A stretch of DNA of 64,000 nucleotides from Branchipolynoe longqiensis (Eukaryota > Annelida > Polychaeta > Phyllodocida > Polynoidae). The stretch is taken from NCBI GenBank assembly GCA_030323885.1, contig CM059187.1, positions 87,277,726-87,341,725 on the forward strand, read 5' to 3'. The notes beneath the pieces are model-generated. The model did not search any database. It had not been told where the DNA came from and saw only the letters and a list, made by a program, of their open reading frames with translations. A program made the position numbers and the translations under genes. Of this stretch, positions 32,790-42,184 are shown one piece after another. Numbering within the stretch: position 1 is the stretch's first letter; every line of letters starts with the position of its first letter.

Positions 32790-33169
32790 ATTGGTTGTGT
32801 GCCCACTTGATTGTACTTATGCATACATTATAATGGAACACAGGAGCCGCTCACTGTACCGAATCTCCATAACCCACGAGCTGCTCACCACGGGGCCTAC
32901 TTGTGGTCGGTCTGGGACCTGCAGTAATGCATACGGCTTAGAGATTGTCTGACGGGAACAGCATTTTACAACAAGGACGTGGAACCACTGCTTCTCAAAC
33001 CAAGCTACGCCAACCCAGAAATGGTGGCATCGTGTGGATAGAACTTAAAACAGTAGTAATGTTTTAATTGAACCAAAGAAAAAGAGAAAATAAACGAATT
33101 TGAAGCAATTATTTGGGGGGGGAGGGGGGAGGGGTATGCATTAGTTGATTAAACAGTGGAACTTTCAAT
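32790..33169. other. Unassigned intergenic sequence
   Basis: Nothing recognised apart from a G-run at about 33113-33130. Confidence 0.4.
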
Positions 33170-33365
33170 CGCAGATAATTGATCTTCCTCATTCGGCTGC
33201 TCCTTGCGCTATCCTAGTAATGCCGAGCGCCTGGCTGGGTAGTGACAAGTATAAATTTTAAGTCACTCCTTTGACTCGACCAGGGTTCGAGCCCGCGGAT
33301 TCGAATCGTACGACCTACCAAAACGTGAGACGCTCGTTCAACTCATTCGGCCATTCCGTCTGGTT
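33170..33365 (-). mobile_element. SINE family A, alternative-tail subtype
   Basis: Minus-strand copy. The tail module on plus is GATAATTGATCTTCCTCATT then GGCTGCTCCTTGC, joined to the ordinary body (CGCCTGGCTGGGTAGTGACA) and head (CAACTCATTCGGCC). Confidence 0.75.
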
Positions 33366-33593
33366 TCCTTAAATATGAAACCATTTTCTCATTTTCTAAC
33401 AAAATGAGAAACCGGAAGTCATAGAGCAGGTCTGGGGCGTTCCCGTGGTCTCCTTATGGGATGAGTCTCGCTCCTCTGCTGCTCACAGTTTCCATATGTG
33501 AGTCACGTGGCGTGTAACGCAGACCCTCGTCCAAGCCCTCTGCACTAAGGTAACTGCATAATTCAAACAGAACTCTCTCATCAGCACTGTGCC

Positions 33594-34082
33594 GGTGTTG
33601 CGGATTCCGAGGGACACCAGTTTGCCAGGGACACTTCCATTCAAATGCATTGTCAACGGCCATGAGCAAATCTTCATACAGAAAAAATCAAATATCTCTC
33701 AAATTAGACCACCTAGAAACAAATCGCTTCGTACACATATAGAAAACATCTTTACCATTAAGATTATATTAAATTGATACGGTTAGGGTTCTTGATTTCT
33801 ATTAATTTTGAATAAAACTAATGTTTTTCACTGCACGTACTGTCCAACTCAAGGCATTGTCAATGGCCATGAGCAATCTTCATACAGAAAATACAGGAAA
33901 AATTAAATATCTCTAAAACCACACCACCTAGAAACAAATCCTTTGGTACACATATAGAAAACATCTTTACCAAAAACATTATATTAAATTTATAAGGTTA
34001 GTGACGATGCTGTTCGATTTTGACACATGCGCAGAAGTAATGTGTCCCTGGCAAACTGGTGTCCCTGGGAAACCTCAACACC
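33594..34082. mobile_element. MITE family M5, copy 2, with different ends
   Basis: The ends GGTGTTGCGGATTCCGAGGG and its imperfect mirror (CCCTGGGAAACCTCAACACC) form inverted repeats and include GGTGTCCCTGG-type sub-repeats. The core repeats the two direct blocks of copy 1 in reverse (TCTTCATACAGAAAATACAG, AGAAAACATCTTTACC). Only GGTG and the core are shared with copy 1. Confidence 0.8.
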
Positions 34083-34203
34083 TGTATCGCTGCGCCCCCT
34101 TGCGGAGAAATGGTGCCACGTAACACACTTGCACACGGAAGAAAGCTTGACAACAGATTTGTAATATTGCAGTTGGGTTGATGAATAACGGCAACATTTA
34201 ACT

Positions 34204-34415
34204 AGACGGGATGGCTGAATGAGTTGATTGTCCGCCTTCCGTTTTGGTAGGTTGTGGGATTCGTGCTCACGGGTTCGAATCCTGGTCGAGTCAAACCTGT
34301 CGCTTCCTAGCCAGGTACTCGGCATTTTTAAGATGGTGCAAGGAGCAGTAGAATGAGGAAGACCAATCGTCCACGATTTAAATCGCCCCTGCTTAATCAA
34401 CTAATCTACCCCCAA
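34204..34415 (+). mobile_element. SINE family A, alternative-tail subtype
   Basis: Head GATGGCTGAATGAGTTGATT, B box GGGTTCGAATCCTGGTCGAG, short body, then GGAGCAGTAGAATGAGGAAG and CCACGATTTAAATCGCCCCT. It lacks the GTGTCAGGATAATG core. Confidence 0.8.
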
Positions 34416-34946
34416 AAAAGTTATGGGGTTATATATAGATACATAGATTATATATATACTATATAAATATATAGATATATCTATATATTGTACATGTTGG
34501 CCGAGGCTAACATGTCTAATTTGCAAACGAGGCTGGTCTATTCTGTCTTCCTGCTTTCTCACGTACTCCGATCCTGTCAGTCTGCCACTGTTACTCTACC
34601 TGACCACTTCGCTTCCCCACCCTCCCACCCTCTTCTCGGGGGCGAGGGGGGGGGGGGGGAGCGCTGATCTGCCTCATGACTTCTGATGCCTGATTCCTGA
34701 ACTTTCCTCCAGAATTCCACTTCGGTCTAGGTCACCGACTTGATCCTCATGTAACTGATACTTGGGTCAGGCCACCTGCTCGATTACACCTGCTCTCTGT
34801 ACAGGCCTTGATTACTTTATTAAATATACTGTTTCACTTCTGTCTTTGTTCTTACCTTCCAAGTGCAGCGAATTATATAATACAATCATATATCATATTT
34901 ATATGTCATATATCATATATATCACATATATCCATATATATATATA

Positions 34947-35185
34947 TGAAGAGTTCAGGTGCAAAACCACATGAACGCCAATCCAAAAATGTAGTTTAAA
35001 TAACAGATTTTTGCCTGAAAATAATTTTAATTCTCACTAATTCCACTTTTCATATGACCATATGGTTACGGAGCAATGAACAAAAAAGTAGGAATATAAC
35101 CAAATTAATTTTTTCTACGTTTGATTGCAATATTTATCTCAATTTTTGGATAGGCGTTAACGTGGTTTTGCACCTGAACTCTTCA
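34947..35185. mobile_element. 240-bp MITE with 43-bp ends (M6)
   Basis: Inverted repeats starting TGAAGAGTTCAGGTGCAAAA, alignable for about 43 nt (through CCAATCCAAAAAT against ATTTTTGGATAGG). TA occurs on both sides as in Tc1/mariner. The interior is AT-rich and non-coding. Confidence 0.85.
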
Positions 35186-35629
35186 TATAGACATATCTAT
35201 ATATTATATATCATATATCATAGTTATCACATATATGCCTTCCCACATGATTTACAGGCAATTGACGACATCTTTGATCATAAATAGCACAATTATATTT
35301 TGGGGGGTTAGATTTCAGGGATAATCTCACGTTTCGTGCGGTTCCATTCGGGACCATTCCATTCGACTGTCCAACTGCATAGTAGTTACAGTGTTGACCA
35401 GGTCGCTCCAGCGCTGAAGCACAGCACTCAGCAGTAACATTTGTACAATCTAGTATTATCCATTGCTAGTGCGGCACAGATAACGTGAAAGCAGTATATG
35501 GTAAGAAATATGGCTTTATTATCGTCTCAATATGCACTCGGCACTCAGGCTGCAAACATGAGAAACAAGGTGACAACGAGAGAAAGTCATGCAATATTAT
35601 GCAGGGTAAATTATACAAAATAAGTAAAA

Positions 35630-35638
<9 letters not shown>
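35186..35638. other. Unassigned intergenic sequence
   Basis: GGCTTTATTATCG at 35510 is a possible minus-strand polyadenylation signal without an associated gene. (TA)n begins at about 35639. Confidence 0.35.
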
Positions 35639-35687
<49 letters not shown>

Positions 35688-35933
35688 GAGCCTGTCTCAA
35701 AAGGTGCTAACTCTTCTTTTTTTTGGTCTATTGTAACGATTGACACAAAACAGCACAGAAACGGTTACACTCAAAACACAAGGACATTTCCTTCAAATCA
35801 ATATTATTATATTGGGATTATGAAACACCATGTAAAAAACAAATCAGTTTATCCTGAGCAAATGCATTGATCATTACAAATACAATGGACAAAGTTTTGT
35901 CCCATATTGCTTAGCATCTTTTGAGAGAGTCTC
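35688..35933 (-). mobile_element. MITE family M3, copy 2, complete
   Basis: Inverted repeats GAGCCTGTCTCAAAAGGTGC and GCATCTTTTGAGAGAGTCTC (19 of 23 positions pair). The interior is the reverse of copy 1 at 8221. The left side is a 45-nt (TA)n array. Confidence 0.8.
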
Positions 35934-35954
35934 ATATATGAATATTATGATATA

Positions 35955-36035
35955 CAGTAAAACCTCTCTAAATCGACTGACCATCGGACCGACTTTAAGT
36001 GGTCCATTTAGGGAGGTGGTCGGCTTAGAGAGTTA
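35955..36035 (+). mobile_element. MITE M1 fragment
   Basis: The left end CAGTAAAACCTCTCTAAATC and internal GGACCGACTTTAAGTGG match M1 at 7317. The right end is degraded (GGCTTAGAGAGTTAT). Confidence 0.75.
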
Positions 36036-36044
36036 TAATATCCT

Positions 36045-37120
36045 TACAATCGTACATTTCATGAAAGCTGCCGTTAGTGCTGGAGGGGAAGTCTCGGAAT
36101 CGTTCGGGGTTACCAATGGGGTCAAGGAAGGTTGTGTACTGGCCCCCATGCTCTTCTCCATCTTCCTATCAGCAATGCTCGACGAGGCTTTCGGAGACAT
36201 GGGGGATGGCATCTATATACAGTCCAGACAGAGCGCTGACTTTTTGAATGTCACACACTTCAGAGTGAAGACCAAGACTACTCAGATACTGTTGAGAGAG
36301 CTGCTATTCGCAGATGACAGTGCACTGGTTGCCCACTCTGCTGAAGAGATCCAGAAAATAGTGGACGCTTTCTCCGATGCATCAAAGAAGTTCGGTCTGA
36401 AGATTAACATCATGAAGATGGAGGTGCTGTACCAACCCAACTCTACAAGAACCCGAGAGGAGGAGATCATGGTTGACGGAAACAAGCTGAACTCTGTTCC
36501 CGAATTCACCTACCTCGGAAGCACTATATCAAGTGATGGACGCATTGATGCTGAAATACAGAGGAGGATGGCCAAGGCTAGCGCAGCTTTCGGCCGACTA
36601 TGCCAGAGACTCTGGAACAACCACCATGTGTCCATTCGGGACAAAGGCAAGATCTACTGTGCAAACGTACTATCCACCCTACTATACAGAGCCAAGGCCT
36701 GGACAGTGTACAGACGACAGGTGAAAAAGCTGCATGCCTTCATGATGCGACATCTGCGTTCAATCATGAGGCTAATCTGGAAGGACAAAGTGACATATAA
36801 GGAAATACTCGAACGGACGGGGCTGCCCTCTATGGAAGATCTTCTGATCAAAAAGAATCTCCGGTGGACTGGACACCTCATGAGGATGTCATCAGAGGCT
36901 ACCAACGCAGATCCTCTATTCTCAACTGTATTCTGGTTACAGAAAGAGAGGGCACCCTCATCTCTGGTTCAAGGATACCATCAAGAGAGACCTGAAGCTG
37001 AGAGACAGTAAGACCGACTCATGGACGCAACTCTCACATCAGAGAGCTAAATGGAGAGCGGCAGTCAAGTAATGAAAGCAGTCTTTGTCGCATCGCGACC
37101 GACAGCATGATGATGATGAT
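36045..37120 (+). mobile_element. Non-LTR retrotransposon ORF2 fragment (reverse transcriptase and C-terminus)
   Basis: From about 36074 an open frame covers RT motifs in order: GVTNGVKEGCVLAPMLFSIF, the catalytic LLFADDSALV near 36305, GLKINIMKMEVL, FTYLGSTISSDG, then thumb and C-terminal sequences ending LRWTGHLMRM. It is of the endonuclease-reverse transcriptase type widespread in invertebrates and often labelled craniofacial-development-protein-2-like. A frameshift near 36950 separates it from the true C-terminus (KWRAAVK, stop at 37069-37071), followed by GAAAGCAGTCTTTGTCGC and a (GATGAT)n tail. The first palm Asp and all of the endonuclease are missing. 36045-36073 is an inverted family C piece, so the 5' junction is chimeric. 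Clade within the Jockey/RTE/CR1 groups is not decided. Confidence 0.85.
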
Positions 37121-37472
37121 ATGTATAGATAGGCAGAACGTGAGAACGACACCTATTGCAAAAGGTTCGGCTGTAATGGAGCCTCCCCGATCGACTCATA
37201 TTCGCACACACACATGCCAACACCCATCCACCAGGTGGCGCCAGCACCCTGGATCACGCGTGCGGGAGTGGCCCATCCATCTCCCGGAGCGCACGAGAGT
37301 GCAGAACCCAGGTCAACCAATATATAACCTCACATATAGCGGCTAATGGCAAGAAGTAGTTTATAGACACCTTCACCCCCTCCCCTCCACCCTCCCCCCC
37401 CCCTTTAGCATCACCTTGCAGCCCTGCTTCTTGGAGGCCTCGTAACACGCTTAACTTGTTTAATTATTACCT
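37121..37472. other. Unassigned intergenic sequence
   Basis: A C-rich patch lies at 37375-37402. It ends in an AGCTAGCT tract that served as the target of the next SINE. Confidence 0.4.
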
Positions 37473-37484
37473 AGCTAGCTAGCT

Positions 37485-37830
37485 GGTTTGGTTGTTGAAG
37501 TTTTACTTCCTGGCAACATCTAAGGCCACATGAGGCCGAATACTGACTTGTGACAGTGCATAGTCAAGGCGACTCTATAGTGCTGCCCCACTGGGAGACC
37601 AGGCCGCCAGCAGCATGACCTGATATCCCACTCAGTCACATTATCCTGACACTAAGCCAACCCGTCCTTGTCCTGTCCTAATAATGTTGAGTGTCAGGCT
37701 AGAAACTGATAAGTATCAATTCTTAAGTGATTGGTTTGACTCGACTAGGGTTCAAAGCCATGGCTTCGAATACCACGATCTCCCAAAACGGGAATCGGAT
37801 GCTCAACTCATTCGACCATCCCGTCTGGTC
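37485..37830 (-). mobile_element. SINE family A, full length, with target duplication
   Basis: Complete minus-strand copy flanked by the 12-nt repeat AGCTAGCTAGCT (37473-37484 and 37831-37842). Part of that duplication could pre-exist as a microsatellite. Confidence 0.85.
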
Positions 37831-37842
37831 AGCTAGCTAGCT

Positions 37843-38177
37843 TATATATATGTGTGTTTATGTGTGTGCATATAAGTGTATTGCGAATCCAGTTAACACG
37901 GCCCAATTGCTTCCGATTCCCCAGCTCCACTGACCGTATATACTACGTAAAATGCCCGATGGTGATTAATTACGAGAGGTGAGAACTCATTCTTCTTCAC
38001 CTGACATAAAGGAGGGCCACAGCTCCATTATCAATTCCTACAGCGCAGATTATCAAGTGCATCAACAGGTGCACAGCGTCGTCTGCTCCTATAATGGGTT
38101 TGTGTGTGGGGGGAGGGAGGAGGCAGGGTCTTTTCGTGTGGTTTCCGTTCATTTATTTGTGATATACACAGTTTGTT
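37843..38177. other. Unassigned intergenic sequence
   Basis: Nothing recognised. Confidence 0.4.
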
Positions 38178-38384
38178 TTGCGCCTGTCTTGACATGTCCT
38201 TGCCGGTGTGAAACCTCTATTTGCTCCCCGAGAGAGTGCCGCTGGTAACTTGCAAAAGCCAGCAGCACTTCAACACTTTTGCAGGCAGCTTTCATGAAAT
38301 GTACAACCGCACAATGGAGAGCGGCAGTCAAGTAATAAAAGCAGTCTTTGTCGCATCGCGACCGACAGCATGATGATGATGATG
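38178..38384 (+). mobile_element. Non-LTR-derived element, family C copy 4, short
   Basis: Begins at TTTTGCGCCTGTCTTGACAT, passes CTCCCCGAGAGAGTGCCGCT and GGCAGCTTTCATGAAATGTA, and ends GAGCGGCAGTCAAGTAATAA with a (GATGAT)n tail. It is a 5'-truncated copy. Confidence 0.75.
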
Positions 38385-38453
38385 ACACAGTTTGACACAC
38401 AGAAAACGCAATTATTTCTTTAGCTCTGACAGAAAAAAATTATTATTTCCTAA

Positions 38454-38786
38454 ACCGGCCGCGGTGGTCGAATCGGTAGAGTGTGGGGCTTCGCGGGAAG
38501 GGAGATCGGGAGTTTGGTTCCCTGTTCGAGTCAAACCCAAAAAATTAATACTTGTCGCTTCCTAGTCTGGCGCTCGGCATTAATAGGATAGGCCAAGAAC
38601 TCATTAGCTCAGTGTCAGGATAATGTGACTGAGTGGGATATCGGGTCATGGATTTTGGTGGCCTGATTTCCCAGTGGGGCAGCACTATAAAGTTGCTATG
38701 AGTGTGCACTGTCCAAGTAGGTACCCGTCCTGATATGACCTTAGATGTTGCAATGATGTAAAACTCAAACAAAGAACCAACTAATA
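38454..38786 (+). mobile_element. SINE family A, full length
   Basis: Second head subtype (GGTGGTCGAATCGGTAGAG), complete body, and tail CAAACAAAGAACCAAC. Small indels near 38650 (ATTTTGG in place of the usual body sequence). Confidence 0.85.
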
Positions 38787-39238
38787 TTTTCTATAGCTCT
38801 TTTTGAAGGCATAATTTTTTCTATAGCTCTGTCATGACACGTCCTCCTTTTTATACTATTCCCTTCGGCCCAAGCCGACTGTACACGGCGGCTTTCTGCC
38901 GGGTGCACAACTGCTTAATGCTAATGCCTGACGTCAGGGGCGCAACTGTCGTTGGGAACGAGGCTAGGAGCATGCGCAGTAATCCAACGCATGGCCCCCT
39001 GGGAACCGCAGTGGTTAGATCTGACACGCTGAGAGGAGTTACTGCGGATTTTCAGTTACCTGGTTATTTCTAGAACTGAAAGGAGAGCTCAATTGAATAA
39101 TACATTGACAGCATAGTAGGATATTTGGTTAATGATGTGTGTATGGAGGGTCTGTGTGTCGAGTGTGTGTGTGTGTGGGGGGGGGGGGGCTGACAATGTA
39201 AGCTTCACAAACGCCTTTTTATATTTCAACGTTCAAAC
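38787..39238. other. Unassigned intergenic sequence with a G-run
   Basis: A GT-rich stretch and G13 run at 39160-39190; no gene supported. Confidence 0.4.
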
Positions 39239-39440
39239 TTAAAGTTGCATAGTCCGATGACTTTGAGTTTCTGTTATTTTCTGAGATAAATACATTAAAT
39301 TATTCATTATAAGCTACTTTACTTTAGGTTGAAGTAACTTTTAGTTTAAATGGCTAACTTTGGAGATATTTGAAGTGACAACATGCCAAAATAATTTTGG
39401 CAAGCTTGCCAAAACTCTGACACCATAGGGTTATGCAGTA
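39239..39440 (+). mobile_element. MITE family M4, left half
   Basis: TTAAAGTTGCATAGTCCGAT through GCAAGCTTGCCAAAACTCTG. The right half is absent. Confidence 0.75.
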
Positions 39441-40085
39441 ATGAGACAAGTGATCAGTAGATTATATGGAATTGACAGTTAATTAAGGATCAGAAATAAT
39501 ATACAGCTGTATATAATTAGATATTGAATGTAAAACAGACTAATTAGAAATAAAGCTATAAATAAATAAATATAATTTAACGTCGGACATGCCTGAGGCA
39601 CGTCCGTCGGGCTCGAGTGCGTTGCTCGAACGTCATTCCCTCACACTCACAGGCAAGCCAATAGACGTGCCAGAAGGCACCACCTAGTGAGGGACGGAAG
39701 AACTAGCCCTTTCTCAGCACCTATGGCAGCTGCAGGACCAAGGAGTGACCCGCGAAGAAGTGCATGTCACTCGTCCTAGGCCTGCATATGCCTAAGCTCA
39801 CCCACAGGCTCGCCCACTTCATATATATATACACATATATAACTACTTATATATGTAGCCCTTGTGAGCCTCGTAGAACACAGTGAGGAGCATAGTGCCT
39901 TCCCATGCATTATTAAGGCCCTGGATGTGTCGGGGCTGTCCACAGTACACAGAAAGAGCCATATATAACATTAAGGGGGTAGACCGCACCACACCCAAGC
40001 ACCCTTCCACACCTTCTCCACCTCCTCACACCGCACACTACCCGCATTAACACCGTCAGATAAGCTTCATCTTCCCATCCCAGGC
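39441..40085. other. Unassigned sequence with a GC-richer block
   Basis: 39580-39830 is GC-richer, with palindromes such as CGTCGGACATGCCTGAGGCA and AGGCCTGCATATGCCTAAGC. It might be a structured RNA or an unlisted repeat, but I cannot identify it. Confidence 0.3.
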
Positions 40086-40255
40086 ACCGACGCGATGGCC
40101 TAATCGGTAGAGCCTGGGCCTCGCGTGCGGAAGGTCGGGTGTTTGGTTCACAGTCGAGTCAAACCAATGACTTATAAAATTGATATTTGTTGCTTCCTAG
40201 CCTAGTGCTCGGCATTACTAGCATAGGCTAAGGACTGGTTTGACCAGTGTCAGGA
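40086..40255 (+). mobile_element. SINE family A, 5' half
   Basis: Head (GATGGCCTAATCGGTAGAG) and body end abruptly after ACCAGTGTCAGGAT, where the LTR-like block begins. Confidence 0.8.
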
Positions 40256-40880
40256 TGATGCGCGAAAAGGAAGAAAGGAAGGCGGGGGTGGGAAAAAGAG
40301 GCGCTTTATTGAAACACCTCAGGAAACAACAGATTATGTACAGGGAAAAAGGTAAAATAAACTTAAGACTAAGGAGCTCCGGGGGAGCTTTCAGAGTTCG
40401 AGCTTTCAGAGTTTGTGGCGAGGGGCGCCGAAGAGCCCTCCACTGGCTTGTAGGGAGAGTTGGGTGGGTGGGTGGGTGGAGAAAAAAGGGGGAGCTTGAG
40501 CAGGGAGGACGGCTGGAAGGCGAGTGACTGAGGGAGGCCGGCGGGCGGCCTTATAAGGGAAGGAGCGGGGAAGCGAGAGGCGGGGAAGGTGAGAAAGCGG
40601 TGGGGCAGGGGGAGAGGGCGAGGCGGGAGAAAGCTGAGGGAGGGATGACAGGGAAGGTGAGAAAGCCGGGCGGCGGCAGGAGGCGGGGGGAGGGTCTCTT
40701 CCTTCCCTTGCATCACAGGGATGACAGGGAAGGTGAGAAAGCGCGCGGGGCAGGTGGGAGGGCAGGGGCGGGGGGCGGGCGGGGGGAGGGTCTCTTCCTT
40801 CCCTCGCATCAAACGCAATGCGAGCATAGTAGTATAGAGAGGACCGATATGGGTCCATATTACGTAATCGTCCCGCGTCA
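40256..40880 (-). mobile_element. LTR-like block with TATA box and polyadenylation signal
   Basis: Read on minus: tandem GC-rich units of about 100 nt (GGAAGGAAGAGACCCTCCCC followed by CACCTTCCCTGTCATCCC, twice), a TATA box in CCCTTATAAGGCCGCC at about 40548-40562, a CT-rich leader, then AATAAA at about 40303-40308. This enhancer-repeat/TATA/poly(A) order is that of a U3-R-U5 long terminal repeat. The Pro/Leu-rich open frames across it are composition artefacts. No internal retroviral genes or second LTR are visible, so it may be a solo LTR or a compact promoter of another element. Confidence 0.4.
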
Positions 40881-40899
40881 GAGGACCGACGCGGTACAA

Positions 40900-41375
40900 T
40901 GACCTTAGATGACCCATTGCATGTTTGCACCGCGGGACAATGGGAATCAGTGACCTGAGATGACCCATTGCATGTTTGCATCCTTTTTGACTGGAATGAT
41001 GACGTCACTGTTCAGGTTGAACTCATTTGACCTTTTTGACTGGAATGATGACGTCACTGTTCAGGTTCTACCCATTGCATGTTTGCAGGATTTTAGGTTG
41101 AACTGATTTGACCTTTTTGACTGGAATGATGACGTCACTGTTCTACCTTGCAGGACGACCATCGGTTTTTGATTGAACTCATTTGACCTTCGCTTGCAGG
41201 ATGGACAGATGTTTTTGGTTGAACTCATTTGACCTTTTTTGACTGGATTGATGACGTCATGTTTCTGGTTGTAGGATGGTTATCTGTTTTGTTTTTTTGT
41301 TGTTTTTGTTGTTGTTTTTTGTTGTTGAGTGATTTAACCTTTGTTTAACTGGAATGATGACGTCACCATTACAGT
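40900..41375 (+). promoter_or_regulatory. Tandem array with five perfect CRE palindromes
   Basis: Imperfect units contain TTTGACCTTTTTGACTGGAA followed by TGATGACGTCACTG. TGACGTCA (the CREB/ATF site) occurs at 41000-41007, 41049-41056, 41130-41137, 41252-41259 and 41358-41365. A second motif, CCATTGCATGTTTGCA, recurs three times at about 40915, 40968 and 41070. The last CRE is only 15 nt upstream of the 199-aa ORF start. Repeated CRE enhancers are typical of strong viral or inducible promoters; function here is inferred. Confidence 0.65.
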
Positions 41376-41379
41376 CATA

Positions 41380-41979
41380 ATGCCTTCTTCATTAGGAGAT
41401 GTTATACAATCTATTTTGCACGACACTGATCACACATTGATGGAGGATTTAACAAGATATAGGAATATACAAAGTATTCGTATTCCTTTGAATGAATATC
41501 ATATTCACGACTTCATTGCTGTCTGGAAGGAAAACAGATTTCATTCTCTACCTAAACAACTCCTTCCCCTGCTTACCGCATTGCAGGATTTTGAACAATT
41601 GATAAAGAATCACGATATTGATTATATCATTTTATATCATTCTTCTTCTCCTTCTTCTTCACATATTCAATCTCGCCCCCCAGGAGATCAATTAGATGTG
41701 AATAGAGCATGCATTCATATTATAGTTCATTGTAGCGGGATTGGAGTTTTTGATAGAACTAGTGGTGAATATTTTCCACAACTCACAGACACTTTTCAAT
41801 ATAATAATCTAATTTCTTGCGCTCTTAACTACGCACATAGATACTTTTCCTGTATTTTACTACCAAATAAAGTTTCATTTTTTAAGGAGATTTCATTTGC
41901 CTTTAACCAGGCTCGACTACTTTCATATGGAATGCATTGGAAGTGGCCGTTTTTTTGGATGGAAGAGTATGATGATTGA
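41380..41979 (+). CDS. Orphan 199-aa protein
   Basis: An intact frame begins at ATG 41380 (MPSSLGDVIQSI) and ends MEEYDD-stop. Upstream in-frame codons to 41341 are non-ATG and lie inside the CRE array, so 41380 is the preferred start. The protein has an all-helical-looking first half, a Ser-rich linker near residues 89-98 (SSSPSSSH), then a second half with a hydrophobic strand (CIHIIVHCSGIGVF) and an aromatic-rich C-terminus (MHWKWPFFWMEEYDD). There is no signal peptide, TM helix or motif I recognise. Normal amino-acid composition and lack of stops in an AT-rich block argue that it is or was coding. It sits directly behind the CRE array and in front of the PC4-like gene on the same strand. 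Confidence 0.55.
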   Translation: MPSSLGDVIQSILHDTDHTLMEDLTRYRNIQSIRIPLNEYHIHDFIAVWKENRFHSLPKQLLPLLTALQDFEQLIKNHDIDYIILYHSSSPSSSHIQSRPPGDQLDVNRACIHIIVHCSGIGVFDRTSGEYFPQLTDTFQYNNLISCALNYAHRYFSCILLPNKVSFFKEISFAFNQARLLSYGMHWKWPFFWMEEYDD

Positions 41980-42135
41980 TGAAAATGAGTTGACATTCCC
42001 CCACTCCCTTTCTCCCCCCTTCCACCTCCCCCTCCCACCTACCCACTCATCTCCACCCCCCTCCCACCCAAAAGACCTCCCACCCCATTTGATTTGAATA
42101 CTCCTCATTTCCATATCTCCGAATTTGACGCTGCA

Positions 42136-42142
42136 TATAAAA
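42136..42142 (+). promoter_or_regulatory. TATA box of the PC4-like gene
   Basis: TATAAAA lies 43 nt upstream of ATG 42185, leaving a short leader with a start site near 42165. The ATG is in a good context (CACCATG). Confidence 0.5.
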
Positions 42143-42184
42143 CCTGCTGAGCTCCAGCCTACTCTCATCAGTTCACCTTTCACC

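Noticed and set aside
39580..39830. 5S rRNA or snRNA gene
   Set aside because: GC-rich and palindromic, but I could not match it to any known small RNA or find promoter boxes.
40369..41008. Two overlapping Pro-rich open frames of about 200 residues
   Set aside because: GC-rich repeats of the LTR-like block keep both frames open; no family resemblance and a TATA box lies inside them.
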